Assembly (NCBI GenBank): GCA_037380725.1
Contig: JARRRL010000096.1
Span: 1-22,816 of the forward strand
Direction: 5' to 3'
DNA from: JARRRL01 sp037380725
GTDB taxonomy: Bacteria > Pseudomonadota > Gammaproteobacteria > Pseudomonadales > JANQJO01
DNA length: 22,816 bases
This document shows positions 1 to 8,186 of the stretch, one piece after another. The notes beneath the pieces were generated by a model. It saw only the letters and a list, made by a program, of their open reading frames with translations, searched no databases and had not been told where the DNA came from. Within the stretch, counting starts at the first letter, position 1, and every line of letters starts with the position of its first letter. Position numbers and translations under genes: made by a program.

Positions 1-3000
1 AAAAAACCGCCGAACATGGCCGCTGCGGCTGTCAAAGCAATCGGTCTCGCTCTAACCGCTGAGGCAGAAATTGTGGCCACTTGCAGTGATTTCCCGGACG
101 CGACCTCCTGCCGAATAAAGTCCACCAACAAAATAGAATTACGCACAATAATACCAGCCAACGCAATCATGCCAATCAGGGATGGTGCCGTAAAGGGCTG
201 ACCAAACAACAGGTGACCGGGCAAAATACCGATCACAGTCAATGGAATGGGCGCCATGATAATCAGCGGCAATCCATATGATCGAAATTGTGCGACCACT
301 AGCAAATAAATTAAAATTAAGCCCACCGCATAGGCCACCCCCATATCTCGAAAGGTTTCAAAGGTTATCTGCCATTCACCATCCCACTTTACACTCCACG
401 CGTATGGATTACTCGGCGTTTGCGTATAAAATTGTTGTATCTCTGGCTCCACATCAGCCAAAGTCGACGCAATAGACGCCAGACCATAAAGCGGGCTGTC
501 GGTTTCACCCGCCACATCACCCATCACATAGACCACAGGCAACAAGTCCTTGTGATAAATGGTTTGGTCGCGCGTCACCGTCTCAGAATAGGTCAGCTCA
601 GACAAGGGCACCAAAACACCGTTCTGAGCACGCACGCGCAGCAGACCGAGCACATCCAAATCGTTCTGCTGCTCTTGAGGTAATTCAACCCGAATGGGTA
701 CCGCAACTCGCGCCTGCTCATCGTGAAAATACCCCACGTCAGCACCCGATAGCGCTGTGCGAATTGTCTGCACAATGTCTTGCTGAGCAACCTGTAGATG
801 CGCCGCGCGCGAGCGATTAATATGAATCTCTTGTTTTGCTTGTTGCGCCTCAAGGGTATCGTCAATATCCACCACATCGTCTACCGCCGCAAAACGGGTG
901 CGGATTCGCGTGGCAAGCGTCTGCTGGCCGGCGTAATCCAAACCGTAAATTTCAGCGACCAACGGCGCGAGCACGGGTGGCCCCGGAGGCGCTTCAACGA
1001 TTTTAATATTGGCGTTGTCTCGTTCTGCGATTTTACGCAAAGACGCTCGCACCGCCCGCGCAATGTCGTGCGACTGACGATCGCGGTGTTTTTTATCAAC
1101 CAAATTAACCTGTATATCGCCTTCGTTAGCCTGCTCTCGCAAATAATATTGGCGCACCAAACCATTAAAATTGATGGGAGCAGAAGCGCCCGCATACAGC
1201 TGATACGTGGTCACCTCTGGAACGCGTTCGATTTCAGCGGCCACGGCTTGTAAGGTTCGCTGCGTATCTTCAAGTGAAGTTCCCTCTGGCATATCCACCA
1301 TAACTTGAAATTCACTTTTATTATCAAATGGCAGCATCTTCATAACCACAGCACGCGTCACAACTGTCGCCATCGATAATAGGATCAAGCCACATAAAGT
1401 GGCCAATAAAAACCACCGCGCGCGTAAACCCGTTCGCCCTCGTAAAAATGGAGTCATCACACATGAAAAAAACCGTTGAAACGGGTCGGCCTGAGACGTT
1501 TTCAAGGGCGCAGCATGGCCATCTCCTACGCGCAAAAACAAACGCCGATACAACCACGGTGTAAACACAAAAGCCACCACCAGCGACAACAACATCCCCA
1601 TACTGGCATTAATGGGAATTGGACGCATATACGGCCCCATCAAGCCTGTGACAAAAGCCATGGGCAACAACGCGGCAATCACCGTGAACGTGGCTAAAAT
1701 CGTCGGCCCACCCACTTCATCAACCGCCATCGGTATGATTTCGGTCAACGTAAGTTCCCCTTTTTGCCGATGCCGATGAATGTTCTCCACGACAACAATC
1801 GCATCATCCACCAAAATACCAATCGAAAAAATCAACGCAAACAACGAAACCCGATTTAACGTAAACCCCCAAGCCCAGGATGCAAACAAGGTCATTGCCA
1901 AAGTCACCACAACCGCCGCGCCCACGACCACCGCTTCTCGCTTACCCAATGACAACACCACCAGCACCACCACCGACAGGGTGGCAAACAGCAGTTTTTT
2001 GATCAGCGTCTGCGCTTTATCCTCGGCGGTAAGGCCATAATTACGCGTTACCGTTATGTGAATGTCATCCGGAATGTATATGCCTCGCATCGCCTCAAAA
2101 CGCGACATCACCGCATTCGCGACATCGACCGCGTTTTCTCCAGGCTTTTTTGATACGGCAATCGTCAGCGCCGGCTGAGATCCCACATTACGCAAACCCA
2201 CCGTTGCCGCCGCAGGACCCATGCCAAATCTGACATAAGATTCGGGTTGATCGGCTTGCTCCGTCACCGTCGCCACATCACGCAAAAAAACGGGAGCCCC
2301 TGCTTTCAAGCCCACAACCAAATCAGCAATATCATCAATGCGACGTAAAAAACGCCCTGCCTGCACCTGCACTTGACGATCATGCGCAATCACAGCACCC
2401 GCATCAGATGACGTATTAGCACCGCTCAATATGGATTGCACCACACTGAGTGACAGCTGAAACGCCGCCAAGCGGTGCGGATCAAGCAACACATGCACCA
2501 CGCGCGTCGGTGCGCCAATAATGTCAATATCACGCGTCCCTGGCACACGTTGCAATTCATTCTGTATGGTGTGAGCGATGCGCAGCAGATCCGCAGGGCT
2601 GATCGCCGGGTTTTCACTCCACAGCGTTCCCGCCACTACCGGAACATCGTCAATTCCTTTTGGTTTAATCAATGGCTGTCCAACACCACTTGCTGCCGGC
2701 CACCAATCTTGATTCGAATAAAACGCGTTGTAGAGCCGCACGATGGCGTCCGTACGATCCTCCCCCACCTTAAAGCGCACCGTCAATGCCGCCATACCCG
2801 GTGAAGAAGCCGAATACACATGCTTAACGCCTTCTATTTCCGACACGATGCGCTCAGCCGGGCTCGTCACCACTGACTCAACCTCTTTGGCTGACGCGCC
2901 AGGAAAGGGAATAAACACATTCGCGAAAGTCACCTGTATTTGCGGTTCTTCTTCGCGCGGTGTGATCGCAATCGCCAGCACACCGATTAAAAGGCCCACC

Positions 3001-3089
3001 AGCGCCAGCAATGGCGTTATTTCCGTACACAGAAAGAAACGCGCCATGCGCCCTGAAACACCCAGCGAGACTGAATCCTGTTTCGCCAT
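1..3089 (-). CDS. RND-family efflux permease (AcrB-like inner-membrane pump), C-terminus cut by window edge
   Basis: Proton-driven resistance-nodulation-division permease of the inner membrane, expected to work as a trimer with the adaptor encoded just upstream and an outer-membrane channel not seen here. I read the frame codon by codon from the ATG at 3089 to the left edge and found no stop in 1029 codons. The gene is therefore intact as far as visible, with roughly 60-80 residues missing beyond the edge by family length. Residues near 20-45 form the first membrane segment, followed by PREEEPQI. The TM4 motif GILVDDAIVVVENI carries the acidic pair D428/D429 typical of the proton relay. The TM10 region reads GIIVRNSILLVDFIR and the end RARPIALTAAAAMFGGF. 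It starts 29 nt after the adaptor stop with only a weak GAG upstream, suggesting co-translation in an operon. Substrate (drug, solvent or other) cannot be told from sequence; the heavy-metal CzcA class is less likely. Confidence 0.93.
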   Translation of the reverse strand, partial: MAKQDSVSLGVSGRMARFFLCTEITPLLALVGLLIGVLAIAITPREEEPQIQVTFANVFIPFPGASAKEVESVVTSPAERIVSEIEGVKHVYSASSPGMAALTVRFKVGEDRTDAIVRLYNAFYSNQDWWPAASGVGQPLIKPKGIDDVPVVAGTLWSENPAISPADLLRIAHTIQNELQRVPGTRDIDIIGAPTRVVHVLLDPHRLAAFQLSLSVVQSILSGANTSSDAGAVIAHDRQVQVQAGRFLRRIDDIADLVVGLKAGAPVFLRDVATVTEQADQPESYVRFGMGPAAATVGLRNVGSQPALTIAVSKKPGENAVDVANAVMSRFEAMRGIYIPDDIHITVTRNYGLTAEDKAQTLIKKLLFATLSVVVLVVLSLGKREAVVVGAAVVVTLAMTLFASWAWGFTLNRVSLFALIFSIGILVDDAIVVVENIHRHRQKGELTLTEIIPMAVDEVGGPTILATFTVIAALLPMAFVTGLMGPYMRPIPINASMGMLLSLVVAFVFTPWLYRRLFLRVGDGHAAPLKTSQADPFQRFFSCVMTPFLRGRTGLRARWFLLATLCGLILLSMATVVTRAVVMKMLPFDNKSEFQVMVDMPEGTSLEDTQRTLQAVAAEIERVPEVTTYQLYAGASAPINFNGLVRQYYLREQANEGDIQVNLVDKKHRDRQSHDIARAVRASLRKIAERDNANIKIVEAPPGPPVLAPLVAEIYGLDYAGQQTLATRIRTRFAAVDDVVDIDDTLEAQQAKQEIHINRSRAAHLQVAQQDIVQTIRTALSGADVGYFHDEQARVAVPIRVELPQEQQNDLDVLGLLRVRAQNGVLVPLSELTYSETVTRDQTIYHKDLLPVVYVMGDVAGETDSPLYGLASIASTLADVEPEIQQFYTQTPSNPYAWSVKWDGEWQITFETFRDMGVAYAVGLILIYLLVVAQFRSYGLPLIIMAPIPLTVIGILPGHLLFGQPFTAPSLIGMIALAGIIVRNSILLVDFIRQEVASGKSLQVATISASAVRARPIALTAAAAMFGGF

Positions 3090-3108
3090 CGTAGCGGTCT
3101 CTACCGTT

Positions 3109-3132
3109 GTTGATACTGTTATTGATACTGTT
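3109..3132. repeat. Two-copy 12-bp tandem repeat at the end of the adaptor gene
   Basis: The unit [G/A]TTGATACTGTT occurs at 3109-3120 and 3121-3132 with one mismatch. The second copy contains the stop codon and last codons of the adaptor gene (Q/Y-rich tail) and the first lies in the spacer before the permease. It looks like a replication-slippage duplication; no function is evident. Confidence 0.7.
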
Positions 3133-4228
3133 GTTTATACGCCAATGCGGCGGCGAGGGGATCGGTCGCGTATCGCTCTCCAGCCTGAAGTCCTGTCAGT
3201 ACAGGCACCATGCCGTCCGCATTGGCTTCGCCCACGCGGATATAACGCAGATCAATACGTCCTTCGGCTTCTACGGTGTAAGCACCCGTCAACTCACCAC
3301 GTCGCACCACAGCTCGCTCCGGAATTTGCAATCGCTGCGCCTCACCACGGACAAAACGAACGCTGACCCACGTTCCAGGAAACACACCGTGATTCCCTTC
3401 GGGTAAGATGACCAACACGCGGAAACTGTGTGTCTCAGGATTTGCATTGGGTGGAATACGCAGATCAACTCCGTCTAACGAAAGACCACTCGAAAGGACG
3501 ATGCGTGCTTTTCGGTGAGTACGTAAAGGAGCGATGTACTGCTGTGGCACATCCACTACCGCTCGCAGCGCTTCAAGCGAAACCCCGCTCATCAAAGGGG
3601 CTCCCGGCGCCACCGTCTCACCAATCTGCACATGCCGTGCGGTCACAATACCGGCGTAGGGCGCGAAAACCTCCGTATAAGACAGATCTTCACGTGCTCG
3701 ATTCACATTCGCTTCCGCTCGTTCCGCACGCGCACGCGCTGCTCGCAACGCCGCGTCAGCCGCATCGTAATCCGACTTTGAAATCAAGGGCTTGTCTTTT
3801 TTGGCGAACAGGTTTTCTGCTCGAGAGAACACTTGCTGCGCTTCGCGCAAACGCGCCTCCGCCTCTTCTCGCTCCGCCTGCACAGCACTCAGATGCGCCA
3901 GCTGCTCGGTCCGCGTGAAGCGCACAAGCAATGCGCCCTTCTCAACGTGATCACCCACATCATAGGTCAGCTCAACCACGCGCCCATTGGTTTGTGCACT
4001 GACGGTAGCTTGATGGATGGCTTCCAAGGTCGCATCAAAACGCAACTCTTCTGTGAAAGTTGATTCTGCCGCAACAGCGGTTTCAATATCCTGAACTTGC
4101 TGCACGATTTGCGCTGGTGCCAGATCAAGCCGCGCTGTCGAAGCAGCGCCATTCCCACTTAGTCCACCACAAGCCGTCAACAGAATAAGCAGGGCCACAC
4201 TCCAACCCACACGATTGATGGCCCGCAC
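3119..4228 (-). CDS. RND efflux periplasmic adaptor (membrane fusion protein), lipoprotein
   Basis: HlyD/AcrA-type adaptor that bridges the RND permease and an outer-membrane channel. The start is GTG at 4228, chosen for the strong AAGGGGG Shine-Dalgarno about 7 nt upstream and because the lipoprotein signal follows at once: a hydrophobic stretch then LLTAC with the lipidated Cys at residue 20 and Gly at 21. Residues about 70-104 form the first half of the lipoyl domain (GRVVELTYDVGDHVEKGALL). Residues about 105-185 are a charged Ala/Glu/Arg-rich coiled-coil hairpin, then the second lipoyl half (APYAGIVTARHVQIGETV) and beta-barrel and membrane-proximal domains. At 369 residues it is normal for the family. 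It lies upstream of the permease on the same strand, 29 nt apart, and no dedicated regulator gene is seen. Family assignment is firm; substrate is unknown. Confidence 0.93.
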   Translation of the reverse strand: MRAINRVGWSVALLILLTACGGLSGNGAASTARLDLAPAQIVQQVQDIETAVAAESTFTEELRFDATLEAIHQATVSAQTNGRVVELTYDVGDHVEKGALLVRFTRTEQLAHLSAVQAEREEAEARLREAQQVFSRAENLFAKKDKPLISKSDYDAADAALRAARARAERAEANVNRAREDLSYTEVFAPYAGIVTARHVQIGETVAPGAPLMSGVSLEALRAVVDVPQQYIAPLRTHRKARIVLSSGLSLDGVDLRIPPNANPETHSFRVLVILPEGNHGVFPGTWVSVRFVRGEAQRLQIPERAVVRRGELTGAYTVEAEGRIDLRYIRVGEANADGMVPVLTGLQAGERYATDPLAAALAYKQQYQ

Positions 4229-4251
4229 AATATACCCCCTTATCGTTACTC

Positions 4252-4357
4252 ACTCGAAGCAAACACCGAATCACCCTAAACTGCTTAACGCCTTACTCGT
4301 CTTAGACATGAGATTAGCATTTATGGAATGCTTCGAGTCTGACGCAGGTCAACGTCA
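4252..4357. promoter_or_regulatory. Dyad elements upstream of the efflux operon
   Basis: The 218-nt spacer between lpxC and the adaptor gene holds a perfect 10-bp inverted repeat, ACTCGAAGCA at 4252-4261 and TGCTTCGAGT at 4329-4338, separated by 67 nt. A tighter dyad TGACG-8-CGTCA sits at 4340-4357. On the minus strand the latter overlaps a TTGACC that resembles a -35 box, but I see no well-spaced -10. These are plausible operator or promoter sites for the efflux genes; that role is inference. Confidence 0.35.
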
Positions 4358-4390
4358 GCACTCACCTCATTTACTGCAGAATGACTAGAC

Positions 4391-4433
4391 TTAACTGAAT
4401 GCTAAAATCTGAGAAAAGGGAAATCACAGTTAA
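4391..4433 (-). other. Inverted repeat downstream of lpxC
   Basis: TTAACTG (4391-4397) and CAGTTAA (4427-4433) could pair in the transcript leaving lpxC, with a 29-nt loop and no following U-tract. It lacks the features of an intrinsic terminator, so whether lpxC transcripts end here is open. No clear terminator was found between the dcw cluster and the efflux genes. Confidence 0.2.
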
Positions 4434-4446
4434 TCACTCGATACGC

Positions 4447-5367
4447 TTATGCTTCAACAGCCAAAGCCGGTTCCACATACGTAATAGGAGAACGAACGGC
4501 TCTGCCTTCGAAGGTCACAAACTCCCACGCATCAGGCTGTGCGATCAAAGAGCGCAATAACATATTGTTCAAACCATGGCCGGATTTATAACCACGAAAC
4601 TCACCGATCAAACTGCTGCCCAATAAATACAGATCGCCAATCGCATCCAATGCTTTGTGACGCACAAACTCATCGCTATATCGTAATCCATCTTCGTTCA
4701 AAATTCGAAATTCATCTATGACAATCGCATTATCAACGCTGCCACCCAAGGCCATATTTTTGGAGCGCAGAAACTCAATATCACGCATAAAACCGAAAGT
4801 CCTCGCGCGACTGACTTCCTTGACAAAAGAGGTACTGGAAAAATCAAAAGCCACCTCCTGAAGCCCCATGCGGAACACAGGGTGATCAAAATCAATACTG
4901 CAAGAGACCTTATAACCATCAAATGGTAAAAAAGTGGCTACTTTGTCGCCTTCTCGAACCGATACTTTACGCTTGATGCGCGTAAAACGCTTCAACACCG
5001 CCTGTTCTTGTATCCCCGCTGATTGCAACAAAAATACAAAAGGGCCAGCACTGCCATCCATGATGGGTACTTCAGCTGCCGTCAAATCCACAAAAGCATT
5101 GTCAATCCCCATCCCCGCCATCGCCGCCATCAAATGCTCAACGGTCGACACCGAAACCCCATCATACTCAATGGTCGTGGACAATGTAGTGCTCGTGACA
5201 TACTCCGCACGCGCGGGAATTTGTGCTACGGGACTCAAATCAGTCCGGCAGAACACGATACCCGTGTTGGGCGGAGCCGGGCGCAATGTCATAAACACTT
5301 TTTTGCCAGAGTGTAAGCCAATCCCCGTCGCACGTATGATGCTTTTTAGTGTTCGTTGTTTAATCAC
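4447..5367 (-). CDS. lpxC: UDP-3-O-acyl-N-acetylglucosamine deacetylase
   Basis: Zinc-dependent cytosolic deacetylase performing the committed step of lipid A synthesis. All catalytic positions are visible: the STVEHLMAA motif with E77/H78, RHKALDAIGD with H237 and D241, and SGHGLNN with H264, matching E. coli E78, H79, H238, D242 and H265 with an offset of one. Its 306 residues are the usual length. The start must be the GTG at 5367 because an in-frame TAA lies two codons upstream; the N-terminus MIKQRTLKSIIRATGIGLHSG is typical. It follows ftsZ after 198 nt, the normal gammaproteobacterial position, and has its own candidate promoter in that spacer. What comes next is an efflux operon rather than the secM/secA of enterics. 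The ribosome site is weak, which may matter because LpxC levels are usually tightly controlled (in E. coli chiefly by proteolysis). Confidence 0.98.
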   Translation of the reverse strand: MIKQRTLKSIIRATGIGLHSGKKVFMTLRPAPPNTGIVFCRTDLSPVAQIPARAEYVTSTTLSTTIEYDGVSVSTVEHLMAAMAGMGIDNAFVDLTAAEVPIMDGSAGPFVFLLQSAGIQEQAVLKRFTRIKRKVSVREGDKVATFLPFDGYKVSCSIDFDHPVFRMGLQEVAFDFSSTSFVKEVSRARTFGFMRDIEFLRSKNMALGGSVDNAIVIDEFRILNEDGLRYSDEFVRHKALDAIGDLYLLGSSLIGEFRGYKSGHGLNNMLLRSLIAQPDAWEFVTFEGRAVRSPITYVEPALAVEA

Positions 5368-5407
5368 ATTTTAGCCAATATATGTAAATGGATAAGAGAC
5401 GATCCGA

Positions 5408-5416
5408 ATTCTATCA
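5408..5416 (-). promoter_or_regulatory. Candidate extended -10 promoter for lpxC
   Basis: The minus strand reads TGATAGAAT, matching the extended -10 form TGnTAnAAT. It would start transcription about 35-40 nt before the lpxC GTG. No good -35 box lies 16-18 nt upstream, which is tolerated by extended -10 promoters. An lpxC promoter in the ftsZ-lpxC gap is known in E. coli. Confidence 0.4.
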
Positions 5417-5478
5417 GAATACCAATGCAACTTCTCTCACTCAGGCCACATTACCCCACAAACGGATCGTTTACCTAG

Positions 5479-5529
5479 ACTGATTGCTTACATAAACTGA
5501 TTGCTTGCATAAACTGATTGTTTCATCAA
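5479..5529. repeat. Three-copy 17-bp tandem repeat between ftsZ and lpxC
   Basis: Unit ACTGATTGCTTRCATAA occurs at 5479-5495 and 5496-5512 with a single difference, and a degenerate third copy (ACTGATTGTTTCATCAA) occupies 5513-5529. It lies just after the ftsZ stop, upstream of the candidate lpxC promoter. It could be slippage or a set of repeated binding sites; 17 bp is not an exact number of helical turns. Confidence 0.75.
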
Positions 5530-5565
5530 AATAATAAAGTCCGTATCGCATCATCGCACAGCGCA

Positions 5566-6765
5566 TCAATCTGAGCGGCGGCGTAAGAACGCTGGGATAT
5601 CCAGATATTCAGATGCTTCCGACACACTCTCCAGCGCCGCCACATTTTCCGATTCTTCACGACGACGGGAGACGCTCTCCGCCGCAAAATCCGTTCGTCC
5701 TCCCTGCTGCCGAAATACGGCCGGGCGATCCATACCTCGAAAATCAACATCCGCATTCGTCTTCGGTGATTCCTCAACCGAATCAGTAAAACGCGACGAC
5801 AAATCACCCACTTGGCCAAGCCCAGTCGCTACAACTGTGACCCGCAACTCATCTTGCAGTTCCTCATCAATAACTGTACCTACCACTACAGTAGCATTTT
5901 CAGAAGCAAAATCTTCAATCGTGTCCCCAACTTCGGAAAATTCTCCCAAAGTGAGACTTTCTCCCGCTGTAATATTAACTAATATGCCACGTGCACCATG
6001 CAAATTGACATCATCCAGTAACGGGCTACGAATCGCCGCCTCCGCCGCTTCGCGCGCTCGATGCTCACCACGCCCCAGCCCTGTGCCCATCATGGCCATA
6101 CCCATCTCAGACATCACCGTTCGCACATCAGCGAAATCGACATTAATCATCCCCGGACGAATAATTAAATCAGCAATCCCCTGCACTGCACCCAGCAAAA
6201 CATCGTTTGCGGCGCGGAAGGCTTCCAACAAGCCCACATTAGCACCCAAAACTTGTAACAATTTTTCATTTGGAATCGTGATTAGGGAATCAACATACTG
6301 AGACAACTCCGCAATGCCTTCTTCCGCTACTTTACGTCGCTTGCGCCCTTCAAATGGAAACGGTTTGGTCACAACTGCGACCGTCAAGATACCCAGCTCT
6401 CGAGCAATTTCGGCTACAACGGGAGCACCCCCTGTACCCGTACCTCCCCCCATACCAGCCGTCACGAACACCATATCCGCCCCGGCTAACACTTCACGAA
6501 TTCGATCTCTGTCTTCAACCGCTGCTTCGCGCCCGATCGCCGGGTTAGCCCCAGCGCCCAAGCCCTTGGTGACCTGACCACCCAATTGAATAATGGTGGA
6601 AGCCGACACATTTTTTAATGCCTGTGCATCCGTATTCGCACAAATAAATTCCACACCACCCACGTGATTGGCCAGCATGTGCTGCACAGCATTGCCGCCG
6701 CCGCCGCCCACGCCAATCACTTTAATCTCTGCACTTTGCGGCGCATTATCCACCAATTCAAACAT
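5566..6765 (-). CDS. ftsZ: Cell division GTPase FtsZ
   Basis: Tubulin homologue that polymerises at midcell to form the Z ring. The start is the ATG at 6765 (MFELVDN), not the in-frame TTG-type extension 13 codons upstream, because a strong TTAGGAGAA ribosome site sits 6 nt before it and the sequence matches family N-termini. The product is 399 residues. Visible features are the glycine-rich GVGGGGGNAVQHM near residue 18, the tubulin signature GGGTGTG at 106-112, the T7 loop NVDFADVR with N208, D210 and D213 completing the GTPase site of the next subunit, and a variable linker of about 60 residues. The C-terminal peptide DIPAFLRRRSD binds FtsA and other tethers. It follows ftsA by 188 nt and precedes lpxC. 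No abnormality seen. Confidence 0.98.
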   Translation of the reverse strand: MFELVDNAPQSAEIKVIGVGGGGGNAVQHMLANHVGGVEFICANTDAQALKNVSASTIIQLGGQVTKGLGAGANPAIGREAAVEDRDRIREVLAGADMVFVTAGMGGGTGTGGAPVVAEIARELGILTVAVVTKPFPFEGRKRRKVAEEGIAELSQYVDSLITIPNEKLLQVLGANVGLLEAFRAANDVLLGAVQGIADLIIRPGMINVDFADVRTVMSEMGMAMMGTGLGRGEHRAREAAEAAIRSPLLDDVNLHGARGILVNITAGESLTLGEFSEVGDTIEDFASENATVVVGTVIDEELQDELRVTVVATGLGQVGDLSSRFTDSVEESPKTNADVDFRGMDRPAVFRQQGGRTDFAAESVSRRREESENVAALESVSEASEYLDIPAFLRRRSD

Positions 6766-6770
6766 AGCTT

Positions 6771-6779
6771 TTCTCCTAA
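6771..6779 (-). promoter_or_regulatory. Strong ribosome binding site of ftsZ
   Basis: TTAGGAGAA on the minus strand, about 6 nt before the ATG at 6765. It is the best Shine-Dalgarno in the window and decides the FtsZ start. High FtsZ demand relative to its neighbours fits this. Confidence 0.8.
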
Positions 6780-6907
6780 CCCGATCACCGACTCTGCTTA
6801 ACATTGACGATCTTGTGTCTTATATTCACACGAAGACTCATACCTTACGCGCATTTTCTTCTCTCAGCCAGCGCCCCATTCACCCACGCACGCATCCACC
6901 GAACTAT

Positions 6908-6933
6908 TTTTTTCACTCACTTTTTTCACTCAC
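6908..6933. repeat. Two-copy 13-bp tandem repeat in the ftsA-ftsZ spacer
   Basis: TTTTTTCACTCAC occurs at 6908-6920 and 6921-6933; on the coding strand it is GTGAGTGAAAAAA twice. It lies in the 188-nt gap after ftsA. A TATAAG on the minus strand at 6819-6824 could be a -10 for an ftsZ promoter but has no matching -35, so I do not annotate one. Confidence 0.65.
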
Positions 6934-6953
6934 GAAGTTTCCCCCAGCCAGCA

Positions 6954-8186
6954 TTATTTCCCCACCCAACGTCGAACCCGTTGGAACATCCCTCGAAACC
7001 GATCCGGACGACGACGCCCCGGCGCCACAATACGCTGTTGGTTGTATCCATGCATTAATAATCCGATGGCCGTGGCATAAGCCGGGTTACGCGTCACATC
7101 CTCCGGCCCGGACAGTCCATGCGGTAAAGCCAAGCGTACCGGTAAATCGAATACCCGTTCAGCCAAAAGTTCAACGTGCTGAATTTGCGCAGCACCGCCC
7201 GTCAATACGAGACCTCCCGGCAAACACTCCATGAGTCCAGTTCGCCGCAATTCAGTCGCCACTAATTCAAACAACTCGCGGTAACGCGCTTCAATGACTT
7301 CGGCCAATGCCGCTCGCGCAATCCGTCGATTGGGTCGTTCGGCGACCCCCGGCACGTCCACCACCGCATCCGCTGATACCTGATCAATTTGCGCCGATCC
7401 GGCTTCCAACTTTAACAACTCAGCACTGGAAATCGGCGTACGCAGCGCCATGGCGATGTCGCTGGTCACTTGATCACCCGCGATGGGAAACGAAACCGTA
7501 TGCTGAATGGCACCCCCAATAAAGATGGCCATATCGGTGGTGCCGCCACCGATATCCAACAGGCATACGCCCAAATCTTTTTCATCTTCATCCAACACCG
7601 CACCGGAAGAAGCAAAGGGACTCAACACCAAATCCGCCACGTTAATACCGCATCGAGAAACACATTTCTGCACATTTTGCGCCGCATTGGCGGCGCAGGT
7701 CACTACATGAACCTTGGCTTCAAGCCGCACACCAGACATACCACGCGGGTCGCGAATACCGCCTTGTTCATCAACTAAAAATTCTTGCGGCAAAACGTGC
7801 AACACCCGTTGATCAGCAGGAATAGCAATGGCTTGCGCAGCCTCAATCACCTGATGAATGTCAAGCTGGGAAATGTCTTCCTCTCTCACCGCCACAACAC
7901 CATGCGAATTCATACCCCGGATATGACCACCCGAAATGCTGGTATAAACAGAATGGATTTGACAGCCCGCCATGAGCTCAGCCTGTTCAATAACACGCTC
8001 TATAGCAAGATAAGTGGATTCAATATTAACCACAACACCTCGCTTAAGACCTCGAGATGCCGACGCGGCATGACCCAGCAGCTCCAAAGCTCCCCCTTCA
8101 GGCAAAGCCTGCGCCACCAGACAGGCAACTTTGGACGTGCCAATATCCAGCGCGACCAGCAGTGCTGATTCTTCAAGCTGCGCCAT
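6954..8186 (-). CDS. ftsA: Cell division protein FtsA (actin-like membrane tether)
   Basis: Actin-fold ATPase that anchors FtsZ to the inner membrane and passes the signal to late division proteins. The start is the ATG at 8186 (MAQLEESALLVALDIGTSK), preceded by GGGGG 5 nt upstream. The frame is open for 70 more codons upstream but that stretch has no FtsA character. The product is 410 residues. It shows phosphate-1 DIGTSK (14-19), the SHS2 1C region about 85-165, and phosphate-2 LLDIGGGTTDMAIF (209-222). The adenosine motif is LVLTGGAAQ (about 326-334), and a C-terminal amphipathic helix with basic residues, FRGMFQRVRRWVGK, serves as the membrane-targeting sequence. It sits between ftsQ (429 nt upstream) and ftsZ (188 nt downstream), so unusually it is not translationally coupled to either. 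Confidence 0.97.
   Translation of the reverse strand: MAQLEESALLVALDIGTSKVACLVAQALPEGGALELLGHAASASRGLKRGVVVNIESTYLAIERVIEQAELMAGCQIHSVYTSISGGHIRGMNSHGVVAVREEDISQLDIHQVIEAAQAIAIPADQRVLHVLPQEFLVDEQGGIRDPRGMSGVRLEAKVHVVTCAANAAQNVQKCVSRCGINVADLVLSPFASSGAVLDEDEKDLGVCLLDIGGGTTDMAIFIGGAIQHTVSFPIAGDQVTSDIAMALRTPISSAELLKLEAGSAQIDQVSADAVVDVPGVAERPNRRIARAALAEVIEARYRELFELVATELRRTGLMECLPGGLVLTGGAAQIQHVELLAERVFDLPVRLALPHGLSGPEDVTRNPAYATAIGLLMHGYNQQRIVAPGRRRPDRFRGMFQRVRRWVGK

Noticed and set aside
593..1557. Minus-strand frames at 593-877, 881-1195 and 1324-1557 that could suggest a fragmented pump gene
   Set aside because: The real permease frame was read through 3089 to 3 with no stop; the other frames are shadows of it.
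5365..5370. Upstream start for LpxC
   Set aside because: The overlapping ATG is followed at once by TGA, and an in-frame TAA lies two codons before the GTG, leaving the GTG as the only start.
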